In this document: piece by piece, positions 17,722 to 27,207 of the stretch
How the letters are laid out: every line of letters starts with the position of its first letter
How positions within the stretch are numbered: position 1 is the stretch's first letter
Assembly (NCBI GenBank): GCA_024399965.1
Contig: JAKSNJ010000012.1
Span: 1 to 42,962 of the forward strand
Length of the DNA: 42,962 nt
DNA from: Paludibacteraceae bacterium
Lineage (GTDB): Bacteria > Bacteroidota > Bacteroidia > Bacteroidales > Paludibacteraceae
Reading direction: 5' to 3'
Position numbers and translations under genes: made by a program
The notes under the pieces: model-generated
What the model saw: the letters and a program-made list of their open reading frames with translations, nothing else
Databases searched by the model: none
What the model was told of the DNA's origin: nothing

Positions 17722-18576
17722 TTATGAGGGGGTTAATTGTTTAACATCGGGTAAAGCTCCCATATTCATTGGTTCTAATGCTCGCAACTGCATTACTGCC
17801 ACTTTGCGTAACTCATGGATGCGCTGTGACTGAGATAAACCTTGCGAAATAAGTATTGCATTATAACTCTCTATGTTTGCTAATACCAATAGTTGTTGCA
17901 AAGAGGCATAATCCCGAATATTCCCCTTTTTATTAGGATTATTCTCTCTCCACTGTTTTGCCGTTTGACCCCACACAACCACATTTAACAAATCTGCTTC
18001 ATCTGCATATACATAAGATGCTTGCTCTTTGGTCAATTCAGGAGGTAATAACAATTTTTGAATAGCATCTGTATGAACTTTATAGTTAAGTTTGGATATT
18101 TCTCGGTGTAGATTCCATGACAAAGATAATCTTGAGTTCTCATCAAACTTCAACCGTTGATAATCTTTCATCAAGTACAACTTAAACTCAGCAGATATCC
18201 ATGAAGCAAATTCCATCGCAATATCGCTATGTGCATACGTTCCACCACCATAGCGTCCTGCCTTACTTATTATCCCTTTTGCAAAAGTTTCTTCAATCCA
18301 TTTAGTAGGAGTCATCACAAAGCGATTTGTTCCTGCCTCCATTTTAACCGCCTCGAATTGCACACGGTTAAAATCTACATTATGCAGCATTTCCCACAAC
18401 CCAAGAAACTCAATCGTATCACGATTACGCATCCAGTTCTGAATAATAAAACGTGGGTCGTCTGCATTACGATATTTGGCAATATCTGTAAGTGATATAT
18501 ATTCGTTTTGAAAGTCCTCCGTATAAATCGACACTTCCAAACCTTTTACATTCAATATGTCTTTTTTAATAACCAT
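17722..18576 (-). CDS. KilA-N domain protein
   Basis: The 284-residue protein has the KilA-N DNA-binding-type domain (about residues 5-130): YISLTDIAKY, NWMRNRDTIEFLGLWE, TPTKWIEETFAKGIISKAG, the glycine-rich RYGGGTYAH and FASWISAEFKLYLMKDYQRLK. The C-terminal half (LNYKVHTDAIQ, YADEADLLNVVVWGQTAKQW, GNIRDYA, QLLVLANIESYNA) matches the usual bacterial chromosomal form of this family. Such proteins occur in phages and bacteria; their cellular role is not established. Unusually it stands first in an operon with a giant surface protein. An upstream ATG at 18648 would lie inside the leader hairpin; the ATG at 18576 (MVIKKD) is preferred. It may regulate the locus or be a captured mobile gene; neither is shown. 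Confidence 0.85.
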   Translation of the reverse strand: MVIKKDILNVKGLEVSIYTEDFQNEYISLTDIAKYRNADDPRFIIQNWMRNRDTIEFLGLWEMLHNVDFNRVQFEAVKMEAGTNRFVMTPTKWIEETFAKGIISKAGRYGGGTYAHSDIAMEFASWISAEFKLYLMKDYQRLKFDENSRLSLSWNLHREISKLNYKVHTDAIQKLLLPPELTKEQASYVYADEADLLNVVVWGQTAKQWRENNPNKKGNIRDYASLQQLLVLANIESYNAILISQGLSQSQRIHELRKVAVMQLRALEPMNMGALPDVKQLTPS

Positions 18577-18636
18577 TACCTTATTTTGCTTACTTATGAA
18601 ACTCAACTTCCACATAGAGGACCCAATATGCAATAA

Positions 18637-18668
18637 AATAGGCGCCATCCTTGCGGTTGGTGCCTATT
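18637..18668 (-). promoter_or_regulatory. Leader hairpin before the KilA-N gene, possible attenuator
   Basis: On the minus strand AATAGGCACC pairs with GGCGCCTATT across a 12-nt loop, followed by TTATTG. The hairpin and the preceding TTATCATAGGGGTAA closely match the leader hairpin of the 1503-aa gene (31859-31890). It lies about 115 nt after the expected transcript start. The T-tract is poor, so termination here would be weak or conditional. Confidence 0.5.
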
Positions 18669-18789
18669 ACCCCTATGATAAAGATAAGTCATTCTCTAAG
18701 TCATAAATACGTGTTATCATAACGCACTATATTTCACGAAAATCGGGAGTACAAATTCCAATATTCCAATGTTTCAATAATTTCGACTA

Positions 18790-18821
18790 CAAAGGTATAA
18801 AATATATTTTATATTTGCAAA
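18790..18821 (-). promoter_or_regulatory. Promoter of the KilA-N/2082-aa operon
   Basis: On the minus strand TTTG (18821-18818), a 20-nt spacer and TACCTTTG (18797-18790) match the Bacteroidetes consensus closely. The leader to the KilA-N start is about 205 nt, which leaves room for the conserved hairpin. Confidence 0.8.
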
Positions 18822-18867
18822 TTTATTTTCACTTTTTTTACTGACTTGTTGTTTTTCGTTTATGTTG

Positions 18868-18901
18868 CAAAAAAAAGTGGGAGCGCCGGAGCACTCCCAC
18901 T
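18868..18901 (-). terminator. Strong terminator of the 1503/2611/136-aa operon
   Basis: On the minus strand AGTGGGAGTGC (18901-18891) pairs with GCGCTCCCACT (18886-18876) around a TCCG loop, with one G-U pair, followed by eight T. It lies about 35 nt after the stop of the 136-aa gene and separates the two surface-protein operons. Confidence 0.92.
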
Positions 18902-18936
18902 GATTATCTTACTCCGCATGAAAGACGGCTATAGGA

Positions 18937-19347
18937 CTATTGTTCTTGTAATCTCTGTAGTTTCTTCCACCCTGCATAGCCGATAGCAAGGAGTAACAAG
19001 AACGGAACGGCATCGCCTATAGGCAGGGGGTCATTCTCAGATTCGGGTTTATCCCAATCTTGTCCCGGAACATACTCGCTATCACCATCATCAGAATCGT
19101 CGGTAGAGCCCAATCTCCGTCCCATACTGGGGCGAACGGAGGAGTTGTAATACTGGTCTGCCGTTTGGTAGGAGAAATTCTCTCCTGCCGACAGATTAGA
19201 ACCGGAAACGGCCATAGAGGAGGTGGTGGAGAACTCTACGCCAAGCGCATTGACATTTTCACTTGTGGTGAACAGAGCCACCATTGAAACAAACAATATA
19301 ATTATGTATCTTTTCATATTCGCAAATCTTTTATTCGTTTTTTTCAT
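18937..19347 (-). CDS. 136-aa secreted or membrane protein with PIGD-type C-terminal tail
   Basis: The protein starts with a signal peptide (core IIILFVSMVALFTTSENVNA). A low-complexity Ser/Asp-rich middle follows, and the C-terminus has three parts: the motif PLPIGD, a hydrophobic helix (AVPFLLLLAIGYAGW) and a basic tail (KKLQRLQ). This layout resembles tripartite sorting signals processed by exosortase or sortase-like enzymes, but no such enzyme is in the window and the motif is not one I can assign. It starts 13 nt after the 2611-aa gene and is followed by a strong terminator, so it is the last gene of that operon. An internal ATG (MKRYIII, 19317) is an alternative start that would give a shorter n-region. 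Confidence 0.75.
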   Translation of the reverse strand: MKKTNKRFANMKRYIIILFVSMVALFTTSENVNALGVEFSTTSSMAVSGSNLSAGENFSYQTADQYYNSSVRPSMGRRLGSTDDSDDGDSEYVPGQDWDKPESENDPLPIGDAVPFLLLLAIGYAGWKKLQRLQEQ

Positions 19348-19359
19348 AACCCTTTTTGC

Positions 19360-22300
19360 TTATTTCAATGTGTTTAGATTTTTACCTACACCATCATATA
19401 CTTTTCCGTTCGGATGAATGATGTACAGATGTTCGTCATAAACCACCTTCTGAGGATTAGCCCACGTATTGTGGTGCAAGCCATTCAGCAGCGAGGTAGG
19501 AGTAGCAGCCCCCTTCATGACGATGACTAACTCAAAGCGGGAGTTGAAGGTGCCGACTTCGGTATCGAACAGATAGTTCTCAGTCAGCAGGTCAGCCACG
19601 GTTGCGCCGTTGTCTAACAGGAAGATATGTTCTACCTGACTATAGTCGGTGTACGTATCGTCCAGCGCGAATGTATATTTGCCCGAAGCAGGTGCCTTAT
19701 AGCCCATGGGGATAAGGTCCTTGACTTGATCCGCAGATATAGCAATCTGAGCCAACTCATCTTGTTTATCACCAACAAGTGTATATACCTTAGTGGCAGC
19801 GGTTGCACCAAACATTTTGGCGTTATCACCCGGAATGTCGTATTCCGCCGTGAAGGTATCTGCCACTTTGAAGTAGGTAATATCTGTCTGCTCGTTACCG
19901 GTGAGGCGTATGCTGAACTTAGCCGAGCGTCCGTCAGTTGCCATCATACGGCGCGGAGCATTCTGACGATTAGCCAGTGCGAAGTTCATGGTACCGCCGG
20001 TAGCCACTTGCAGGAAGAAGTGCTTGAAGGGCAACAACTCGGTATTAACAACCGGACCTTGGTAGAAGTCCTCACCATCGTCGGTCGGGATATAAACGAA
20101 GTCGTATTCGGTCTCACCCACCATAATGGATTTTGCGCCTTTCAGTCCAGCCATGTACGGGTTAGCCATGAGATTCCAACCCCAATCGTATTTACCGGTA
20201 CTCTCGTGAGCCGTTACGGAAGCAGACTTGGTGCCTTCGGTTGCAGCTTCAGAGAAGTTGGCTACCATTGGGAAGTCAAGAATGACATACGGATATTTCT
20301 TGAATCGCGGTTGAGCAGCCACCGTGTAACCGATACCGGCGGTAAGTGTACCCGAAGTGATGTCAGTCCATGTGGAAGCGTCTTGTGTATCGCGACGGTG
20401 ACCGTTAGCACGAGAATCGCCATTGTAGGTTTCCAAAATAATTGTGCCACCATTTCTGCCTATCTTAGCCCAAGCATCGTTGTCAAGTGCATCTTCGCGA
20501 GTTATGTCGGCTACAGCCACGTCGTACGGGAAGGAAACTTGGTACATCTGCTCGCCATCTACACGCATACGGTAGAGGATAGTCTCAGCAGCATTGGTGA
20601 GCGTACCCTTGAGCGAAAGTTGCGGTACACCGTATTTGTTTTCGATGCCGGCTATTTCGTCTATACCGCCGAAGAAGATTAAGCTATCTACCGTGAGGTT
20701 TATCTCTTCCGGCACAACAACTTTGGAGCTCGGATAGATAGCGAGATTGCCTAAGGCCTTGCTGGCATCTACGGTCAGTACACCTCCGTCGCGAACAATG
20801 ACATCGGCATTGTCGGTCAGGTCAGAGGCATTGGCTGCTGAGGTGATGATTGCCGGAACGGTGAGTACAGAGATGTATTTCTTGTCGGCTGTAGTCATTT
20901 GCATCACCAGTGTCTGACCGGTAGCGGCAACGAGGTCAAAGGCGGAGCCGCCCAGTTCGTAGAGGTTGTAATCCAGCGCCGTAGTGTTGGCACGACGGGA
21001 GAAGACCTCTATGTCGTCATCACGCGTTTCGCCATTGATGGTGAGTGTGATGTCGGAGAGTTTGAACGGCACGTGGAAGAGAATCTTGTTGCTGTACCAC
21101 TCGTCAACTGCCAGTGTATGCGGTTCAGCCACAGGGAGGAAGTAAACGACATTCGTACCATACGAAGCATACATACCAAAGTCGGCACCATACATAGCCA
21201 ACGTGAAATTGTTGTTCACATTGCCCATAGTGTATGTTGCAAAGCCGGTACTATCCGTTAAGTTCAGTATCCAAGCATACGGGTCATTTGCACCGGAAAC
21301 AGAAGTAGCCCAGTTGCGAATGCCATGGTTATCATTTGCTGAAGCCCAAAGGTGTCCCTGTTTGTATGCACTTTGGAAGAGAACTTTGTTTTTATCTTCA
21401 TTATATGTTCTCAAACTATAGAGCAATGTATCCGAAGCCATTGCCATTCCGTCTTGAACTTCAATAGGTACTCCCGCCCATGCCTTACTCTCGGTCATAT
21501 TGGCCTGCAGGGCATACCACTGCTTATCGCGGTATTCGGCGATAACGAATTGGTCAGGCAGAGAGCGACCGAGAAGATCAAACTTCTGTGTAGCCATTAC
21601 CTTGCTATTATTGAGCAATTCTATTATCAACTGATAATGCGAAATCTTGTTACCATCCTTAGGAGAATACGTAATAGTGAATTCATGATTATAACTACCC
21701 GAAACATAGCGTACATCCCAGTTATTATCTTCTATGTTATACGAAGTATTGCATACACGGAACTCACTATGGCTGCGACTGGTTTCACCAGAGGTGCCAC
21801 TATAGATGATATCGTTGTCTATATCTTTGTACGAGAAGCGGAGGTGGGTAACCGTACCCAAACTCTGACTCTCGAGTTTGATAACAGAAGAACCTACCGT
21901 TACGTCTTTAGCGGAGGTCAATGCTACCGGTGCATCCAGCGTCAATTCTCCAATCCATACAGCGTAGTAATGGCGGTCTCCATCAATTTCGGATATTTGG
22001 GTAGATGTACCAACAACAACCATATCTTCAGCATCCTTATCCAAAGTCCACCCTACTAAGGTAGATCCTGTACGCGTAAAGAGGTCATCAGCAGGCGTTG
22101 TAGCCGTAGTGAGATCGGTGTACGTGATATAATCCGTACCGTCACCGCCATTGGGGCTGTAGATTAACTTATATAACGGACTTGGGGTCGTCTGACGATA
22201 GATGTAACCTGTTCCACCGGCATTGACTTTCTTATAAACTGCGTAGTAGGTTGTCGGCGTAGCCGGAGCATCTGTTTCGGCAGTTACATAAGTCGGAGCC

Positions 22301-25300
22301 GTCGTTTTATAATCCGTGTCAAAGACTGTTGCTGTCCAGCCGTCGAAAACATAGAGGTTTTCGGCGAAGGAAGCGGGTTGCGTAGCAGGCAGGACGAGTT
22401 TGCCGTTCTCATCAGGAGCCGTAGTTGTATTCCACGGCTCAGATGCCGAATAGCGTTCTTTCCAAGTTATGATAGGACGGACATCTGCTGCATCTGCCCG
22501 TACACTATGTGACAGAATATAATCATCACCCAACTCGTATTTGGTACCCTTAATCGTTAATGAATACAAGTGATACCCTTGCGGAGCGTAGTCATTTATT
22601 GTTTTTGCTTGTCCAACATTAGCACCCTCGTATGTAGCATAAGACGTTACTGATTTATCTAACACATACGAAATGGTAGCTTCACTTGCCATCGTGCAGT
22701 CGGTTGAGTAATCAGAGTACCAAACGGCACGGGTGGCGGTAGTGTAGGACATTTTGGTGATGATGGCATATTTGCCAGCAGTTGAGTGTTGGGTTACACC
22801 AAATTTCACATAGTAGTCGCCTTGGGTTAGCTCTATGGCATCTAAGATGTGCGTTGTTGTATTATCAGACAACAATGTAACATTATCTGCTGTAATCTTG
22901 GTCCATTCGCTACCATTTGTTGAAATCATGACATAGTAACCGATAGCAGCACCATTGGTAATATAGTCAAACGAAATGGACTTGAGGTCTTTAATTTTGG
23001 CAGTTGTGAATGATGTACCTCCCTCAATTGCGTTCAGTTTGATACCTTTATATTCAGTGCTACTAATAGTAACCTTTTCGGCTTCCGATTTAATTGACAT
23101 ATCATCTTCCAAGGTCTGTTCCCCTGTAATCTTACCACCATTGATGGATGCATAAATAGCGTAGAGGGTGGTCGGTTCGGTAAACTCTTCGGTAGCGAGG
23201 TCAACGAATTCGGGTTTGCTATCTTCCTCAACGGGTGTTGTCTGGTTGGTACGGCTCCATCCCATGAAGACACGTACCTCGCTGCAAGAAGCAGGATCGG
23301 CATGACTGACTTTGCCCTCGTCGGTAACTACATCGTCCGTCGTAATGTCATCATCTTGCATATACGAGAAGGTAACAACAGGACGGCAATCCGTAAGCCA
23401 AGAGATAGGATCCGGTTCTGTATAGCGATAAATAGAGGCCGCTATTCCTGAACCCGGCTTATAAAAACGCCAAGTTTTAGTATTCAAGTCAGAATAGAAT
23501 CTCAGACCATTATTGGCATTGTCAGCAATCGTGACCTGACCATCTTCGTTGATAGAGATAGTATTCTTGAAATCATCCGTTGCACTAAATTTGAAGCCAT
23601 TCGAGTTTTCTGCTTGTGAACCGGTAATATAATACCCACTTGCCGTTTTGACACTATATGTGCCATCATTATTAGCCGTCAGCGTTAAAGCATAGGAATT
23701 ATTGTCAGCCGTTACAGCGTATGTACCATCTGCTTCTTTTTGCAATGTAACACCTGAGTTACCATTTAATTCAGAACCAGCAAGACTACCATTAAAGCAT
23801 CTGTAATCATCATCAGCCACTTTAGCAATCACCAAATACTTACCATTCCAATTGGTTTCAGGAGCTTCGGTAACTTGGATGTATTTAGGTTCACCGTTCA
23901 GTTTAGCCCAGACGGCATAGAAGGTGGTGTTGTCGGTGATGGCGACTGATGTACCGGCAGGAATGAGGTTGTCGCCGGTAGGAGCGGTAGCCGTTTGAGT
24001 GAACGGTGTCTTAGACCAACCCAAGAAGGTCTCGTAACCGTTATTCTCGCAGTAAGCCATCTTCTCTGCATCGTAATCGGGCAGTATAACAGATTCGCCG
24101 CTATATACATCCTGATTCATACTCGGTATAAGTGTATTAGCCGAACTGAACTGAACGAGATAAGAAGCATCTTTGTTCCACTTAATGGTCATCACTACAT
24201 TGCCCGTGACGGTGTTGATATTCCATTCGGTTTTGTTAGTAACCTTTCTGCCACTGGCACCCTCAATGGTATATTTGTCATAGGTGTAATGTTCGTTAGG
24301 TGCAGTAGCCGTAACGTGTGCGCCGTCGATTGTTACATTGTCGCCTATGTACTGCTCACCATTGACGGTTTGGTTAACCGTTAATGTATAAACATTAACC
24401 GTAATGTCAACTGTTTGACCTCCGTAGGTAACCTGTATGGTTTGTTCGCCTGTTTCGGACAAGGTAGATTGGTTGAAACTAAAGTCCGCAGCATGTTCGC
24501 TGTAAGCCACATCTACAGGGTCACCGAAACTATACGTAGCGGTAATAACCAATCCGTCGGGACGGAATGTCTCGTTCTGCACATAGTTGAGCGAAGTAGG
24601 ATCTGTAGTAACGGCTATGCTATTTAAGGTATTCGCCGTAGTAGTGAACGAGCCGTTAGCCACATTGCTGTAATCGCAATGAGAATCATCGCCCTTTGCG
24701 CGCACGCTGTAATTATATAAGGTGCCCGGTGTCAGCGCGGTAAAGGTGTGTGAGGTAGCGGTACCAACCGAGGTCCACTCACCGTCGCCCAGACGCACTT
24801 CGTAGTAGGCGGCGTCGGTTACTGTGTTCCAGTTGATAGTTGCACCGGTGTAAGATACATCTGTCGGGGCATTTAATGTCAGCTCATCTAACGGCGTGCA
24901 GCAAGTGGTGATGAAGTTGGAGTAAGAGGCAGCAGTTCCCTCAACCACAACGACGAACTTTCGGAAGCCCATACCCTCTGTATATAGATAGAACTGAGAG
25001 AATTTTTGGCTTTCAGTGGGAGTAATTACCACCTCTTGAACTTCTGGATTTGTTGTAACTGCTTTTTTGATACCCATATCACTCACAGTAGGTTGGTGGG
25101 TGGTATTATCAGAACGGAAAATAATATTTCGTGTTTCACTAGCCGTTTGGCGGGCATAAATGGTGACAGATTTTACATTTCCTTCAAATTCTGGTGATTG
25201 GATATAATAATTGTCCGCGTGATTCTTTACTGACCAGAATTTTTCACCAGAATTGTCAAATCCGCTAAATACTCCTTGCCATGCAGCAGATTGGTCGTCT

Positions 25301-27195
25301 AAGAAATTACGAGGAGCATATCCACTTAATGCTGAACCAGATTGAGGCACATCCATAGTATGAGTTACATCAGCTGAACCTTGCTCACCTTCTGCCCAGA
25401 GAGCGAAGTAAGTGGTTTCTGATTCAGAGGTGATGACCGTTGTTGTTTCTAACATATCGGGTTGCTCATCAGTTTTGTCGGTGATTTCGGTAGCTGTCCA
25501 ACCGATAAAGGTTGTACTGGTTTCATCACAAGGTTCTACATCATCCGATGTGGGCAGTTCGCCAATGGCTTCGCCGACATAGACTTTTCGCGAGTCACCC
25601 ACTTGCGTACCATTATTAAGGAAGGTAATGGTCTTGTATGCATCTTCTGCAAAACTATACGACAAGGTTACATTACCGGCAGGCATATTGAATGTTTTAG
25701 TTGCCAAAATATCGACTGCTTCCTGTTCGCCGACCTGATAGGTCAGAGTGGCAGGAGAGAAGTGGGTTTTACCTGTCATTATGACAATAACCGTAGCATT
25801 ATAGTTGACATTGACAGAGCCGGTAGAGTTGCCATTAACGGTGAAGCTGTTTCCATCAATAGAAGGAGTAAAGGTTACTGTATAGGCATTAACTTGCCAA
25901 ACGGCGTAGAGTGTGCAACCTTCAGAGAGGGTCACTTGTGCTTCGTCCTCATAAACGACCGTTGCGCCGGCAGGATCGGTATCCCAGCCAAGGAAGGTGT
26001 AACCTGTCTTGGTGAAGGTACATTTTTTAAGATTCGTTGCTGTATTGGACGGCATAGACTGGTTAGTCATTTCCCCTTCTCCACCCTTGGCATCGAAGGC
26101 AACGCTGATATTGCCGTTAACGGTGATGGTGTTAGAAACGGCTTGGTTTTCGCAGTAGTCCACATCGCCTTCTTTAGAGGCAGCCCAAGTAACCGTAATA
26201 AATGCTGTACCGGCACCTTGCGGATGAATCGTACCGTCTGCATCAACTGTCAGAACGGCGGTGTTGCTGGATTCATACGAAGCCGTGCCATGAGTAGTAC
26301 CTGTGATAGAGGGTGCAACTCCTGCGCCACCGGCATTAAGGGGAGTGTCATAACTTACCGTAGGCGCATCCCAAGAGGTGCAACATTGGGTGACATAGTT
26401 GCCATATTGGATAGCACCAACAGTAATTGTTACATCGTCATCTTGTGCGCAATAGCCATTGGTCAAATCTTGGTGTGCGGTTACTTTATAGGTACCCGTT
26501 GCGGTGGCAGAGAAAACGCCATTTTCGACCTTACCGGTAGAAGGAGTAACCTTGTAAGTAATTGCTCCGCCATTACCAACTGTTGGAGTGATTGTAGCGG
26601 TCTTATTGAGAGCAATTTCTGTTTGAGAAGCAGAGATAGAAAGAGGTGTAGTCGGAGCGTTGCAATCCGGCTCTTTTTTATAGAGTTGAACATATTTATA
26701 ATCACTCCCGTCTGACTTACCAGTGTAACATGCAAAACGCGGGCTACTAACATTCCACCATATCACACGATTTTCATCATTAGCATTTTTAATAGTGGCA
26801 TTTCCATTTGTATCAAAAGTCACAAACCAAGAGGAATTTTTAGCAACAGATGTTGCTACAACATCTAACGAATTACCACTATTCCAGCGGAGGTAATTGC
26901 TACCTGTTTTGAATGAGAAGGAGTTAGTTTCGCTGCCAGCAACAACTTCCAATACATATTCGCCGGCAATAGAAGTCTCATAATTTGTTCCTATTCCATA
27001 CTTTGTGGATGTTGTTGAAATACTTGTTAATTCATTATTTGTTGCTTCGCACACCAAAACAATTTCATCTCCTGCTTTAAGAGATGTTACTTTGGTGTAA
27101 GTAGCTCCCCATACATTAACACTAAATACGGTCAGCACGAGAAGTGCCATTATTGACTTGAAATTTTTCATCTTGCTAAAAGTTTTATAGTTCAT
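19360..27195 (-). CDS. 2611-aa secreted repeat protein (InlB-B, FN3, Big_3 and Ig-like domains)
   Basis: The largest gene of the window encodes a modular surface protein. The signal peptide is MKNFKSIMALLVLTVFSVNVWG, starting at the second Met (27171); the first at 27195 is the alternative. In approximate order: a lectin- or trefoil-like N-terminal unit, Ig-like units (160-345), Listeria-Bacteroides repeats with LGWDTDP and IGWTATE (360-435, 518-603), a fibronectin type III unit (768-852), a Big_3 unit (855-935), further Listeria-Bacteroides repeats up to about 1748, and a long C-terminal part. The C-terminus HLYIIHPNGKVYDGVGK resembles a short T9SS signal. Cys-rich linkers of the YGNYVTQCC and YSNFITTCC type recur. 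It begins 13 nt after the 1503-aa gene, so the two form one operon. No catalytic domain was recognised. Confidence 0.85.
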   Translation of the reverse strand: MNYKTFSKMKNFKSIMALLVLTVFSVNVWGATYTKVTSLKAGDEIVLVCEATNNELTSISTTSTKYGIGTNYETSIAGEYVLEVVAGSETNSFSFKTGSNYLRWNSGNSLDVVATSVAKNSSWFVTFDTNGNATIKNANDENRVIWWNVSSPRFACYTGKSDGSDYKYVQLYKKEPDCNAPTTPLSISASQTEIALNKTATITPTVGNGGAITYKVTPSTGKVENGVFSATATGTYKVTAHQDLTNGYCAQDDDVTITVGAIQYGNYVTQCCTSWDAPTVSYDTPLNAGGAGVAPSITGTTHGTASYESSNTAVLTVDADGTIHPQGAGTAFITVTWAASKEGDVDYCENQAVSNTITVNGNISVAFDAKGGEGEMTNQSMPSNTATNLKKCTFTKTGYTFLGWDTDPAGATVVYEDEAQVTLSEGCTLYAVWQVNAYTVTFTPSIDGNSFTVNGNSTGSVNVNYNATVIVIMTGKTHFSPATLTYQVGEQEAVDILATKTFNMPAGNVTLSYSFAEDAYKTITFLNNGTQVGDSRKVYVGEAIGELPTSDDVEPCDETSTTFIGWTATEITDKTDEQPDMLETTTVITSESETTYFALWAEGEQGSADVTHTMDVPQSGSALSGYAPRNFLDDQSAAWQGVFSGFDNSGEKFWSVKNHADNYYIQSPEFEGNVKSVTIYARQTASETRNIIFRSDNTTHQPTVSDMGIKKAVTTNPEVQEVVITPTESQKFSQFYLYTEGMGFRKFVVVVEGTAASYSNFITTCCTPLDELTLNAPTDVSYTGATINWNTVTDAAYYEVRLGDGEWTSVGTATSHTFTALTPGTLYNYSVRAKGDDSHCDYSNVANGSFTTTANTLNSIAVTTDPTSLNYVQNETFRPDGLVITATYSFGDPVDVAYSEHAADFSFNQSTLSETGEQTIQVTYGGQTVDITVNVYTLTVNQTVNGEQYIGDNVTIDGAHVTATAPNEHYTYDKYTIEGASGRKVTNKTEWNINTVTGNVVMTIKWNKDASYLVQFSSANTLIPSMNQDVYSGESVILPDYDAEKMAYCENNGYETFLGWSKTPFTQTATAPTGDNLIPAGTSVAITDNTTFYAVWAKLNGEPKYIQVTEAPETNWNGKYLVIAKVADDDYRCFNGSLAGSELNGNSGVTLQKEADGTYAVTADNNSYALTLTANNDGTYSVKTASGYYITGSQAENSNGFKFSATDDFKNTISINEDGQVTIADNANNGLRFYSDLNTKTWRFYKPGSGIAASIYRYTEPDPISWLTDCRPVVTFSYMQDDDITTDDVVTDEGKVSHADPASCSEVRVFMGWSRTNQTTPVEEDSKPEFVDLATEEFTEPTTLYAIYASINGGKITGEQTLEDDMSIKSEAEKVTISSTEYKGIKLNAIEGGTSFTTAKIKDLKSISFDYITNGAAIGYYVMISTNGSEWTKITADNVTLLSDNTTTHILDAIELTQGDYYVKFGVTQHSTAGKYAIITKMSYTTATRAVWYSDYSTDCTMASEATISYVLDKSVTSYATYEGANVGQAKTINDYAPQGYHLYSLTIKGTKYELGDDYILSHSVRADAADVRPIITWKERYSASEPWNTTTAPDENGKLVLPATQPASFAENLYVFDGWTATVFDTDYKTTAPTYVTAETDAPATPTTYYAVYKKVNAGGTGYIYRQTTPSPLYKLIYSPNGGDGTDYITYTDLTTATTPADDLFTRTGSTLVGWTLDKDAEDMVVVGTSTQISEIDGDRHYYAVWIGELTLDAPVALTSAKDVTVGSSVIKLESQSLGTVTHLRFSYKDIDNDIIYSGTSGETSRSHSEFRVCNTSYNIEDNNWDVRYVSGSYNHEFTITYSPKDGNKISHYQLIIELLNNSKVMATQKFDLLGRSLPDQFVIAEYRDKQWYALQANMTESKAWAGVPIEVQDGMAMASDTLLYSLRTYNEDKNKVLFQSAYKQGHLWASANDNHGIRNWATSVSGANDPYAWILNLTDSTGFATYTMGNVNNNFTLAMYGADFGMYASYGTNVVYFLPVAEPHTLAVDEWYSNKILFHVPFKLSDITLTINGETRDDDIEVFSRRANTTALDYNLYELGGSAFDLVAATGQTLVMQMTTADKKYISVLTVPAIITSAANASDLTDNADVIVRDGGVLTVDASKALGNLAIYPSSKVVVPEEINLTVDSLIFFGGIDEIAGIENKYGVPQLSLKGTLTNAAETILYRMRVDGEQMYQVSFPYDVAVADITREDALDNDAWAKIGRNGGTIILETYNGDSRANGHRRDTQDASTWTDITSGTLTAGIGYTVAAQPRFKKYPYVILDFPMVANFSEAATEGTKSASVTAHESTGKYDWGWNLMANPYMAGLKGAKSIMVGETEYDFVYIPTDDGEDFYQGPVVNTELLPFKHFFLQVATGGTMNFALANRQNAPRRMMATDGRSAKFSIRLTGNEQTDITYFKVADTFTAEYDIPGDNAKMFGATAATKVYTLVGDKQDELAQIAISADQVKDLIPMGYKAPASGKYTFALDDTYTDYSQVEHIFLLDNGATVADLLTENYLFDTEVGTFNSRFELVIVMKGAATPTSLLNGLHHNTWANPQKVVYDEHLYIIHPNGKVYDGVGKNLNTLK

Positions 27196-27207
27196 ATTTA
27201 GTGTTAA

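Noticed and set aside
17722-18576. KilA-N gene as part of a prophage
   Set aside because: No integrase, structural or replication genes of a phage are nearby, and the flanking genes are surface-protein operons.
25462-26715. 417-residue open frame on the plus strand
   Set aside because: It lies antisense to the well-supported 2611-aa gene, has no recognisable domain and no promoter; it is a by-product of the repeat-rich coding strand.
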